From NCBI GenBank assembly GCA_948868795.1, contig CAQRDK010000014.1, positions 1-22,429 of the forward strand: a stretch of 22,429 bases of DNA, in the 5' to 3' direction. This document shows positions 1 through 7,465 of this stretch, piece after piece. Under the pieces are notes generated by a model. It worked only from the letters and a program-made list of their open reading frames with translations, did no database searches and was not told where the DNA came from. This DNA comes from an uncultured Candidatus Saccharibacteria bacterium (lineage in GTDB: Bacteria > Patescibacteriota > Saccharimonadia > Saccharimonadales > Saccharimonadaceae). The position numbers and the translations under genes were made by a program. How positions within the stretch are numbered: position 1 is the stretch's first letter; each line of letters begins with the position of its first letter.

Positions 1-2103
1 GGCAACCCCGCCCACGACGAAAACATCTCCGCTTTCGGCCTAACCAATTTCCGCGGCATCAACCACCAATTCGGCATGTTCCGCCGCGACCGCTCCCGCC
101 ACGTCTACATCATCGGTCAAACCGGTGCCGGTAAATCCGGTATGCTCGAACTTTTCGCACTCTCTGATATTTTCTATAACCAAGGCTACTGTATCATCGA
201 CCCGCACGGCGACTTCGCCATTAATAACCTCCGTTTCGTCCCCGAAAGCCGCATTAAAGATGTCATCTACTTCAACCCTGCCGACACCGCCTATCCAGTC
301 GCCTTCAACCCGCTCGAGATCTCCGATCCTTCGAGAAAGCCAAATGTCTGTTCCGAAGTTATCGGCGTTTTGAAACGTATGTTCGGCGACTCTTGGGGCC
401 CGCGTCTCGAGCACATCCTCCGTCATACAATTCTCGCCCTCCTCGATCGCCCCGAAACCACCCTCCTCGATATCTCCCGCCTCCTCACCGACAAAGATTT
501 CCGCAAAGAAACCCTCGATTATTGCACCGACGTCACCGTCCTCCAGTTCTGGAAGCACGAATTTGGTCAATGGAACGAAAAACAAGTCAACGAATCCATC
601 GCTCCAGTTCTGAACAAAGTCGGCGCCTTCACTGCCAACCCTATCATCAGGAACATCATTGGCCAGCCAAAATCCAGCTTCGATGTCCGCAAAATCATGG
701 ACGAAGGCAAGATTCTCGTCGTCAATCTCTCGAAAGGTCTCATCGGCGAAGACAACGCCGGCATCCTCGGCGCCTTCCTCGTCACGAAAGTCCAGCTCGC
801 CGCCATGTCCCGCTCGGACATCCCCGACGTCGCCGACCGCCGCCCCTTCTACCTCTACGTCGACGAGTTCCAGAACTTCGCCACCGACTCCTTCGCTGTC
901 ATTCTCTCCGAAGCTCGCAAATACGGCCTCAATCTCACCGTCGCCAACCAATACATCTCCCAGATGACCGACTCCGTCCGCGACGCCGTCTTCGGCAACG
1001 TCGGTACGACCATCTCTTTCCGCGTCTCCGCCGACGACGCCCCAATCCTCTCCAAACAATTCGAGCCCGTCTTCGACCAATCTGACCTAATCCAGATGAA
1101 CAACCGCCACTTCGTTATCTCCATGATCATCAACGGCGAAAAAGTCCCCGCTTTCTCCGCCACCACCCTCTCCCTCCCGACCACCCCACAAGACAACTTC
1201 GACAAAATCGTCGAATCGTCCCGCCGCGGCTATGCCCGCACTCGCGCCGAAGTCGAAGCCGAAATCCGCGCCACCATCGAGCAATCCGAAAAATACAAAA
1301 AGGAACTCTCTGATTCCGGCCGCGCCGGCAGCGAACAAGACCTCATCAACCGCCAGATCAACAACAGCTACACCACCCGCGGCTACGGCGCTGGTTACAT
1401 GGCTGGCGACAACGGAGTAGGGAATTACGCCGCCGAAAGTTCCGCCCCCTCGAAAAAACCCGTCTTTCAATACACTCCCACCCCTCAAGCTGACTTCAAG
1501 AAACTAAAACTCTCCCCCAACGCCGCCGAAGGGAAGGAAAGAAACGGCCTGAAAGACCTCGGTGCTCTCGTTGCCGAAAAACAGGCCTCCCAGCCCAAAC
1601 CTGCGTCCAAACCCCAGCAATCACGCCAAAACCAACCTCAAACCTCTCAACAGTCATCTCGCAACACCCAACAGCCTCGCCAAAACCCCTCTCAGACGCG
1701 TCAGGATGCCCAAAACAAGCCCGCACAGCCCAAACCGCTCATGGATAGCCAAAAATCCCAAAAATCTCTAAAATCGCCGGAAAACAGCCAAAAACAAGAA
1801 ATTGCCCAAAAATCTACCTCAAATTCCTCCTCAAAAACACCGCAAACCTCCCCTGACGCCCGCACGGCCGCCAGAAACGCCGAATCCAAATTTCTTGGCA
1901 AAGTTGCCAACCCAAAGCTAAAAGCCACCGGCAAAGCCGCCCTAAAGGCTACCGACAGCACCTCTGTTCGTAGCGATCACAATCCCTACAGCCATAACGC
2001 CAACCCCTACGACACCGGCTACAACTCCGGCCCGCGCCTCGGATCCACCCGCAATAACCCATATACTAACAGCGACGACAACGAATTCACTATCCGCCAC
2101 TAA
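1..2103 (+). CDS. TraG/TraD (VirD4)-like conjugative coupling ATPase, 5'-truncated by window edge
   Basis: The frame is open from base 1 (GNPAHDENISAFGLTNFRG before the first Met at base 76), so the start lies outside the window; 700 residues are visible. Walker A GQTGAGKS is at residues 39-46 and Walker B YLYVDEF at about 284-290, followed by SEARKYGLNLTVANQY, typical of the TraG/TraD/VirD4 and DUF87-HerA ATPase families that pump DNA or protein through type IV secretion or pilus machines at the inner membrane. From about residue 470 the protein becomes a Gln/Ser/Pro/Lys-rich low-complexity tail, probably disordered. The gene ends 11 bases before the Panacea gene on the same strand and may share its transcript. 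The family call is firm; whether it serves conjugation, a type IV pilus or another export system cannot be told here. Confidence 0.85.
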   Translation, partial: GNPAHDENISAFGLTNFRGINHQFGMFRRDRSRHVYIIGQTGAGKSGMLELFALSDIFYNQGYCIIDPHGDFAINNLRFVPESRIKDVIYFNPADTAYPVAFNPLEISDPSRKPNVCSEVIGVLKRMFGDSWGPRLEHILRHTILALLDRPETTLLDISRLLTDKDFRKETLDYCTDVTVLQFWKHEFGQWNEKQVNESIAPVLNKVGAFTANPIIRNIIGQPKSSFDVRKIMDEGKILVVNLSKGLIGEDNAGILGAFLVTKVQLAAMSRSDIPDVADRRPFYLYVDEFQNFATDSFAVILSEARKYGLNLTVANQYISQMTDSVRDAVFGNVGTTISFRVSADDAPILSKQFEPVFDQSDLIQMNNRHFVISMIINGEKVPAFSATTLSLPTTPQDNFDKIVESSRRGYARTRAEVEAEIRATIEQSEKYKKELSDSGRAGSEQDLINRQINNSYTTRGYGAGYMAGDNGVGNYAAESSAPSKKPVFQYTPTPQADFKKLKLSPNAAEGKERNGLKDLGALVAEKQASQPKPASKPQQSRQNQPQTSQQSSRNTQQPRQNPSQTRQDAQNKPAQPKPLMDSQKSQKSLKSPENSQKQEIAQKSTSNSSSKTPQTSPDARTAARNAESKFLGKVANPKLKATGKAALKATDSTSVRSDHNPYSHNANPYDTGYNSGPRLGSTRNNPYTNSDDNEFTIRH

Positions 2104-2114
2104 CCAACCGCATC

Positions 2115-2915
2115 ATGAACCTCTATCAACTTTCAAAAACCATCCTCCTACTCAACAAAGCGCCCATCAACAAGGTGCGCTTCGCTCGCGTGATTTACTT
2201 CGTCCATAAGGAGCTCATCCGCAAAAAGTTCATGTCTGCCGAAGATATCGCCTATCTCCGCTCCCCGCTCGGCCCTGTCCCCGACGGCATGCTAAAACTC
2301 GCCCTCGACCACCCCAATATCATCGCCTGCCCCGCCTCCGACCGCCCGTCCTTCGCCGCCGAAGAATATACCATCAAACTCTCCGACGCCGAAGAAGACG
2401 AAGAAACGACCATGCTTGAGCAATATCGTGAAGTCCTAAAAGCCGTCGAGCGCACCCTGAAAGCCCTCGCCGCACACACCACCCCCGAGCTCGTCCAAGC
2501 CAGCCACTCCGACCCCAGCTGGATCGCCAATTTCAACGGCGCCCGCTATTTTATCACCCCCGCCGACCTTAAGAATCCCTTCCCCTTCAACACTATCCGC
2601 GTCAAAATCCGCATCAAGCGCGCTCCGCAAAATGAGCTCGGCGCTCTCCAGGCCAATCTTCTCCGCGGCATGATGCAGGACATCGTCAAAGAAAGCACCG
2701 ACCTCGAATACCCCGATCAACAGTCCAAAACCACCCCAGAATCCGCCACCCCCACTCCCAAACTCACTCCTCTCGGTCTCATCGCCGCCCTGCCATTTCT
2801 TAAGCATATCACGGTCAAACCCACCAAACCTGCCGACAAACCTCAAAAATCCCCCGAAAAGCCGGCCGCTAAACCCGAACAGAACCAGAACAAACCCCCG
2901 AAGGGAACGAAATGA
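2115..2915 (+). CDS. Panacea-domain (DUF4065/SocA-like) antitoxin-type protein
   Basis: 266 residues. The N-terminal part (MNLYQLSKTILLLNK, KVRFARVIYFVHKEL, AYLRSPLGPVPDGM) has the pattern of the Panacea/DUF4065 domain, in which a helical start is followed by a 'Y-hxxGP' type segment. The last 70 or so residues are a Pro/Lys/Gln-rich tail, probably disordered. Panacea proteins act as antitoxins that neutralise many unrelated toxin domains, or as ClpX adaptors (SocA). The stop overlaps the next start by 4 bases (ATGA), so the Fic gene is translationally coupled to it, as expected for a toxin-antitoxin pair. No good Shine-Dalgarno sequence precedes the ATG. The call rests on motif recall and on the neighbour; antitoxin function is inferred. 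Confidence 0.7.
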   Translation: MNLYQLSKTILLLNKAPINKVRFARVIYFVHKELIRKKFMSAEDIAYLRSPLGPVPDGMLKLALDHPNIIACPASDRPSFAAEEYTIKLSDAEEDEETTMLEQYREVLKAVERTLKALAAHTTPELVQASHSDPSWIANFNGARYFITPADLKNPFPFNTIRVKIRIKRAPQNELGALQANLLRGMMQDIVKESTDLEYPDQQSKTTPESATPTPKLTPLGLIAALPFLKHITVKPTKPADKPQKSPEKPAAKPEQNQNKPPKGTK

Positions 2916-3643
2916 GCACTCCCGAGCGTATCGAAATCGCCGAAGAAGACGCCGCTAAATCACTCTGGCGCAAATACAAGAAAACCCCCGAATACAAATC
3001 CGGCCGCCGCTATTCCATCAGCTCCGTCCACCCGCTCGTCAGGGAATCAGAAGAACAAGGCCTCGCCGACGTCATTCTCGGCTTCGTCAGGGAACTAGAG
3101 CGCCCCGTTGACATCCGCGTCTCGCTTTCGATGCGCAAAGAATCCGACTGGATCGACGACTGGAAGCAGATGCACAACACCCTCTTCCGCCACGTCTACC
3201 GCAAAACTGGGGAATTACGACCTCGCGGCCACGACGTCCGCTTCGGCGCACCAGGGGACGAAGACCTCCATCACATTCCCTGCGGCGGCGCCGAGGTCTA
3301 CAATGAGCTTTATGGCCTCGCCCGCGACCTCACCGGCAGCGTCCAATATGTCGAAACCTCGAATATCGACGAAGCCTGCCGCTTTCTCGCTCATTTTCAC
3401 TACAGTTTCATCCGCATCCACCCCTTCTTCGACGGCAACGGCCGCATCGCCCGCGTCGTCACCGACCAACTCTCCGTCGCCCTCGGCTATGTCCCCATCA
3501 TCGCCGGTTTCCCGCGCAACAACGCCGACAAAAAGCGCGTCTACCACTCCGCCATCCACGCCGCCGCCACCGACACCGCCCACATCGAACTCACCGACTG
3601 GATCAAAACCCAGCTCCTCGACAAACTCGCCGAAATCGCCTAA
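2912..3643 (+). CDS. Fic/DOC family protein, probable toxin partner
   Basis: 243 residues. The canonical Fic motif HPFFDGNGRIAR is at residues 170-181, with catalytic His170 and the phosphate-binding loop intact, so it should transfer AMP or another nucleotide/phosphate moiety to a target protein. Upstream, HIPCGGAEVYNELYGL (about 127-142) is the usual flap/helix region of Fic folds. I do not see an obvious (S/T)xxxE(G/N) inhibitory helix, so control would have to come from the coupled upstream Panacea protein. The start ATG overlaps the Panacea stop (ATGA) and follows a purine-rich AAGGGAACGAA. The gene closes the operon; a short GGAATT-gtt-AATTCC hairpin lies about 50 bases downstream, without a T-run. 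Confidence 0.88.
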   Translation: MSTPERIEIAEEDAAKSLWRKYKKTPEYKSGRRYSISSVHPLVRESEEQGLADVILGFVRELERPVDIRVSLSMRKESDWIDDWKQMHNTLFRHVYRKTGELRPRGHDVRFGAPGDEDLHHIPCGGAEVYNELYGLARDLTGSVQYVETSNIDEACRFLAHFHYSFIRIHPFFDGNGRIARVVTDQLSVALGYVPIIAGFPRNNADKKRVYHSAIHAAATDTAHIELTDWIKTQLLDKLAEIA

Positions 3644-4259
3644 AATTAGTTATTTCTGGACACTCATAGCCCTCCCACGCGCCATTTTAGCGAGAGGGAA
3701 TTGTTAATTCCGTAATTCCCCTACCCATGTTTTTCATCGTTCCCGCTCCTATTTTTATCAAGCTTCATCGCTATCCCGCTCCAAGCCATCTCATAGCCTA
3801 CGCCATACGCCTCTCCAGCCACAACATTAAACATCCCGCGCACATTATCTCACGCATAAAAACACACGGACAATAAGGCATAAACGCAGCCAGAACTAAA
3901 CACATACCCACAAAAGCAAATCAAAAAGACGCATGAACACCCGTCTTTTCCGGAGATTTCCAATGTCGCACAATATAGATTTTACGACACTACCCAAGGG
4001 GCTATACCGGCCAATCAAGCCTCCACCCCAGCCAGTCCGCAGCCCGCCGGCCGCCGCCTCTGTCGCCGACTTTTAATTTCACAAATTCCCTATTTCCCTC
4101 TATTTTCACGCACAAACAATGCCCGCACTCGCCCACCGCCAGCCGTACCTACGCACATTTCATTTTTTCTACTCCCCACCCACCCGAACTAAACCCGAAC
4201 AAAACGAGAACTACAGAACCGTCAAAGTCCGCGCTCTCCACTCCTGTTGAACCTCATGT
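3644..4259. other. Intergenic stretch without a recognisable gene
   Basis: About 600 bases with no convincing open frame on either strand. The only structure I can see is the inverted repeat GGAATT-gtt-AATTCC at 3697-3711, a weak candidate end for the fic transcript. Nothing here resembles a tRNA, rRNA or insertion sequence. Confidence 0.5.
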
Positions 4260-4445
4260 CTACCCCTGTAAACGCCCGCCCCGCCCCTCATCGTCCTCCT
4301 CGTCATCGTCATCATGACCGAAATACCCATCATCTTCCATATCGATCTCTATCGAAAGCACCCCGGTCACCAACAAAATCGCCACAATCACCAAGAAAAC
4401 CCCAATCATCCCCGCCCAAATCGACAAAATCCTTCCAGCATCCAT
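4260..4445 (-). CDS. Small single-span membrane protein with acidic tail
   Basis: 61 residues: a short N-terminus, one hydrophobic helix (about residues 7-30, WAGMIGVFLVIVAILLV) and a strongly acidic, Asp/Glu- and Gly-rich C-terminus. A TTGAGT -35 and TATAAT -10 with an 18-base spacer sit directly upstream, with the -10 ending 7 bases before the ATG, so the mRNA would be leaderless. This is the same promoter-start arrangement as the larger genes of the window and is the main reason to believe in the gene. Function unknown. Confidence 0.55.
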   Translation of the reverse strand: MDAGRILSIWAGMIGVFLVIVAILLVTGVLSIEIDMEDDGYFGHDDDDEEDDEGRGGRLQG

Positions 4446-4452
4446 ACTTCAT

Positions 4453-4482
4453 ATTATACCCCATTCCACCCCTAAAACTCAA
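4453..4482 (-). promoter_or_regulatory. Promoter of the 61-residue membrane protein
   Basis: On the minus strand: TTGAGT (4482-4477), 18-base spacer, TATAAT (4458-4453). The ATG begins 7 bases after the -10 box, so transcription should start at or next to the start codon. Confidence 0.6.
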
Positions 4483-4694
4483 AATCCGCCCAACATGCCC
4501 AACCAAACAAGCCCCACGAGCTCCGAATCCCAACCAAGCCCAACCCCCAAACCCACCTCGCCTTTCAAAAATCCTAACCTTCCCTCTCCTCGTCCCCGAC
4601 CCGTTAATGTCGCAAAATCTACACATTTGCGGCATTAACCCGATCCTCTCACGCTTATTCCTTCCCTAATTCCCTCTCCGCCATCACAAAACAC

Positions 4695-4723
4695 TTGACA
4701 AAATCAATAATCTGTGCTACAAT
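4695..4723 (+). promoter_or_regulatory. Consensus sigma-70 type promoter
   Basis: TTGACA (4695-4700), 17-base spacer, TACAAT (4718-4723). This near-perfect promoter fires into the small membrane-protein gene ending at 5200, with a leader of at least 100 bases. Confidence 0.8.
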
Positions 4724-4921
4724 GGTAACATAGACCCTTTTTGTGCGCAAAATTCCCGGCTTCGAAGAATCCTCTAGAAGCCACTCCCAAAGCCAAAAGT
4801 TCTTTATCATCTCAGAAAGGTTGGTAAAAATCATGTCTCGCCTGTTCTCCATGTCGTCTTTCCTGTCCAGCCCCTACTCCCAATCGGCATCACCGGCGGC
4901 CTCCTGCTCGCCGCTTTCCTC

Positions 4922-5200
4922 TTGCGCCATTTTATCGTTTCCCTCATTTTCAACGTCATGACTGCACTCCTCGATCTCATCGACGCCCGCCGCACCAAAT
5001 TCGGACGCCGAATCACCGCCATCGCCGTTGTTCTCTTCCTCATATTCACACTATTTCTCAGTTTCTCCGGCCGATGGCAAGCCGCTCTTACGATCTACGT
5101 CACCCTCGCCCTTCTCGGCCTCACCCCACGCGGGCTCATCCGTGGCGCTCTGACCATCTTGATTGGAATCGGACTCCTCCTTTTTGCCCTCCTCTGCTAA
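4922..5200 (+). CDS. Small multi-span membrane protein; start uncertain, possible frameshift
   Basis: The frame ending at 5200 gives a very hydrophobic protein with three likely helices (RHFIVSLIFNVMTALL, ITAIAVVLFLIFTLFL, LTIYVTLALLGLTP then ALTILIGIGLLLFALL) and a basic DARRTKFGRR loop. It has only a TTG start at 4922 or an ATG at 4960. The frame stays open and hydrophobic upstream (PIGITGGLLLAAFLL) but no ATG lies in it; the only well-placed ATG (4833, after AGAAAGG) is in another frame that closes at 4961. So either translation starts at TTG/ATG inside the helix, or one base is missing or extra near 4870-4890. A strong promoter (4695-4723) and a strong terminator (5220-5250) frame the gene. 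Function unknown. Confidence 0.55.
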   Translation: MRHFIVSLIFNVMTALLDLIDARRTKFGRRITAIAVVLFLIFTLFLSFSGRWQAALTIYVTLALLGLTPRGLIRGALTILIGIGLLLFALLC

Positions 5201-5219
5201 CCAAAAACCATCCAGCCCC

Positions 5220-5250
5220 AAAACGGCGCCCGAACAAGGCGCCGTTTTTC
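5220..5250 (+). terminator. Rho-independent terminator
   Basis: AAAACGGCGCC (5220-5230), 7-base loop, GGCGCCGTTTT (5238-5248) merging into a T-run. It ends the small membrane-protein transcript. Confidence 0.85.
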
Positions 5251-5436
5251 CGTCCTTAGACTATAATTCCCTCTCCGCCCCAGCCGCCGCCCCGCCAAAC
5301 CCGCTTCAAACCCGTTGGGCAAGCCTGAATAAGTTTTGATATCAATTGTAAAAAGGAATAAGTATGTGCTATATCAACAAACTGCTAACATTTGACGGTT
5401 GCGGAGGCTAAGGCGGAGAACCTCAAAGCCCCGAAA

Positions 5437-5451
5437 CTAGAGACTATCTAG
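5437..5451 (-). other. Hairpin overlapping the stop of the surface-protein gene
   Basis: CTAGA-TAGTC-TCTAG on the minus strand begins 4 bases after the last Cys codon and contains the stop codon. The candidate DGR target gene at the right edge has a hairpin in the corresponding place, so this may be the remnant of a retrohoming target hairpin rather than a terminator; there is no T-run. Confidence 0.4.
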
Positions 5452-7015
5452 CAACACATCGCACAGAATCACCAACAAACTTGTAAACCAGAAAGTTAGA
5501 GCCAACTGTATTACTACCAAAAAACGTAAAATTTCGAGCTAGCTCAATAGCAGGAATATCATCAAGATCGCTATCACTTGGTGTCGAAGTCCAATATCTA
5601 CCATGATCACCGGCAAACCCTAAAAGAACCGAGGAATCCCCTACGAAGCCGCCCCTAACAAAGAAGAAGCCGTTGCCAGTTGGTTTCGTAACATCACCAG
5701 CAAATCCCGCAGCACCAATCAATGTCTGGTATATATCAACACCCGGCAACTGCCAATTCTTTGGACAAATACTAGCCAGCGCATGATCATCTGCCGCTTC
5801 TCCAGTCCCTGCAGTAGCCGTATTCCAAGAATAGTAATTCCCCACCAAATAATGAGCATCATATTCCCCGCCCGTCGCCGTCTTTTGATAATTGTCGTAA
5901 TAGAAAGTCGGATTATCTGACCGCTTCATTCTACTGACGTCAAAAAACATAGATGCACAATCCGACAAACTCGATTTCCCAGTGCCGCAATCTAAAGAAC
6001 GCTCCGGGTTCATAGGCACATAGCTGCCAAAATCCCAAGAACCCGTCGTATCACGTTTACCACTAACCGTACCTAAAGAAGCCGCCTTCGCAGTTCCCAA
6101 AGGTTTGTAGCTAGAAACTGCATCCCAATTTGCTGGCGTAACGTACCGTCCAGTAGCTTCATCATACCCAACATCGGTCTTATTGATGTCCGGCCATACA
6201 CCCTCCGTAATATCCAAGTCCAAGTTCTGCATCATCCAACATTTGCCATCAGCAAGCTTCGCCACCCAATAATACTTACCGTCACGAGTATCCTTCAACT
6301 GTTTTGTATCCCCAATCTTTGCACTATCGCAAACAGTACTATTCATCTGTTGCATTTCTGTTGCTTCAGCCAAGCTAACCACTTCATATGGACTACTTGT
6401 CACGCTCAACATTACCTGATTCGAGTAAACATCCGCCGGCTTGTCATTACCAATCCTCGCCGCAAAACTCATTGTATAAGTTTTTGTAATATCCTTCTGA
6501 TTGCCACTCTTACTTTCTAGGCTAGTTCCCTGTCCTTGCGGAAGCGCAGAATAAGTTGCGGTATCCGAAATAGCAGAGCCTTCGGCCACCGCATAGCCCC
6601 AAGTATTCGTCTTTAAAGCATCGAAAGTTACCGGTGAACTTGTAGCAGCAATCGTCTCTCCAGTTCTTTCTCCAGTTAGTGCCGCGTTCTTCCCGCCAAG
6701 ATATATTGTGTATCCTCCAGTACTGGCAATTTTAATATTAGCAGAAATATTTATTTTAGCAGATGTTCCATCAGCAGTCGTCGGAGTAAGCGAAGCTGCG
6801 CCAGAAGCCGGCGAAAAAGAAATTACCACTCCGTCATCGCTCTGCGCCGCCACCCCGCCGCTATCCTCACCTTCTTCCCCGCCTTCCAACGCACTCGCTG
6901 AACTCCCTACCAGCGGATTTACCAACAAAAACGCCAGCAGCAACAAGCCCAAACCGCTCGCGCTCCCGACAATCCTCCCTATATCCTTAACTTTTACACT
7001 TTGGCTTTTTCGCAT
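5444..7015 (-). CDS. Anchored surface protein with C-terminal FISUMP-like domain; diverged relative of the variable target
   Basis: 523 residues from the ATG at 7015. I chose this over the GTG three bases earlier because AGGAGG lies 6 bases upstream of the ATG. A basic N-terminus and a hydrophobic segment (about residues 17-36) give export and anchoring. A Gly/Ser/Glu linker and a beta-rich region (about 50-210) follow, then from about 225 the pattern MQQMNSTVCD, LKDTRDGKYYWVAKLADGKCWMMQNLDLD seen in FISUMP-like surface proteins of Saccharibacteria. The end (RGG..., GRYWTSTPS, GDSVRCVAR) aligns with the protein read from the template array (RGGxV..., NYWSSTP, G.SVRC). At DNA level only an 11-base block, GTTAGGGGCGG, is identical to template 10, and codon use is more A/T-rich. 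Likely a cell-surface protein facing the host; ligand unknown. Confidence 0.75.
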   Translation of the reverse strand: MRKSQSVKVKDIGRIVGSASGLGLLLLAFLLVNPLVGSSASALEGGEEGEDSGGVAAQSDDGVVISFSPASGAASLTPTTADGTSAKINISANIKIASTGGYTIYLGGKNAALTGERTGETIAATSSPVTFDALKTNTWGYAVAEGSAISDTATYSALPQGQGTSLESKSGNQKDITKTYTMSFAARIGNDKPADVYSNQVMLSVTSSPYEVVSLAEATEMQQMNSTVCDSAKIGDTKQLKDTRDGKYYWVAKLADGKCWMMQNLDLDITEGVWPDINKTDVGYDEATGRYVTPANWDAVSSYKPLGTAKAASLGTVSGKRDTTGSWDFGSYVPMNPERSLDCGTGKSSLSDCASMFFDVSRMKRSDNPTFYYDNYQKTATGGEYDAHYLVGNYYSWNTATAGTGEAADDHALASICPKNWQLPGVDIYQTLIGAAGFAGDVTKPTGNGFFFVRGGFVGDSSVLLGFAGDHGRYWTSTPSDSDLDDIPAIELARNFTFFGSNTVGSNFLVYKFVGDSVRCVAR

Positions 7016-7072
7016 CACAGCCCTCCTTTTAGGTTAATAACACCCTGCGATCCTCGATTGCTCATTTTTTGC

Positions 7073-7100
7073 AACAAAAAGCCACGGCATGCCGTGCGTA
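7073..7100 (-). terminator. Palindrome with T-run on the minus strand
   Basis: The perfect palindrome CACGGCATGCCGTG (stem CACGG, loop CATG) is followed on the minus strand by GCTTTTTG. It lies between the candidate ncRNA and the surface-protein gene and could stop or attenuate transcription entering that gene. Confidence 0.45.
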
Positions 7101-7112
7101 CTTTTCATATAA

Positions 7113-7262
7113 AAACGACACCGCAAGGGTGTTACTACAATTTATTCAATGGCCGTTATGGTTCTCGAACAACTGCTCCTTACGGTGCCGTGCCTACTCG
7201 AGAACACATAACTCATTGGATAAAAAATCCGGTCATTCAATAATAAATTGTAGTAACATTTT
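7113..7262 (-). ncRNA. Candidate structured small RNA or MITE-like inverted repeat
   Basis: The ends GTTACTACAATTTATT and AATAAATTGTAGTAAC are perfect 16-base inverted repeats. Inside them AATGGCCG/CGGTCATT and GTTATG+GTTCTCGA/TCGAGAAC+CATAAC continue the stem, with a side hairpin GGAT-aaaaa-ATCC. On the minus strand a TTGGCG-18-TATAAT promoter (7293-7264) precedes it, and ACACC-cttgc-GGTGT-CG-TTTTT (7132-7110) ends it, giving a roughly 145-nt transcript. Against the minus strand, one pair is A-C there but a G-U wobble on the plus strand, so the direction is not certain. It contains no open frame of note. I cannot match it to a known family. Confidence 0.45.
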
Positions 7263-7263
7263 C

Positions 7264-7293
7264 ATTATACCACACAAAATCCGCTCACGCCAA
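7264..7293 (-). promoter_or_regulatory. Promoter upstream of the 7113-7262 element
   Basis: Minus strand TTGGCG (7293-7288), 18-base spacer, TATAAT (7269-7264). It would start transcription near 7257, just at the 16-base inverted repeat. Confidence 0.5.
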
Positions 7294-7322
7294 AAAATTA
7301 AAATATTTTAGCAAGGAGCTAG

Positions 7323-7420
7323 GTTTGCTCTTCGCGGGCTAGACTTCTGAATTGAGCAAACTAAAGCAAGGAGAAGCTCGACGAGCTGAACGGCAGCCCC
7401 GTAAAGACGGGCGCTGCCGT
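7323..7420. other. Two hairpins in the gap between convergent structures
   Basis: GTTTGCTC (7323-7330) pairs with GAGCAAAC (7354-7361). ACGGCAGCCCCGT (7390-7402) pairs with ACGGGCGCTGCCGT (7407-7420) with one bulged C. Neither has a T-run on the minus strand. They lie downstream of the ABC transporter genes and may protect or end that transcript. Confidence 0.4.
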
Positions 7421-7438
7421 GGGTTTGCGCAATTTAGG

Positions 7439-7465
7439 AGCTAGGACCGGGGAGTAACCCTAGCT
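7439..7465 (-). terminator. Hairpin at the end of the ABC exporter operon
   Basis: AGCTAGG/CCTAGCT, a perfect 7-base stem around a 13-base loop, overlaps the stop codon of the 594-residue gene. There is no clear T-run, so termination here is only a suggestion. Confidence 0.3.

Noticed and set aside
40..1080. 346-codon minus-strand frame opposite the coupling ATPase
   Set aside because: It is a mirror of a GC-rich, well-recognised gene, is rich in Asp/Glu/Gly/Val as expected for an antisense shadow, and has no start signals.
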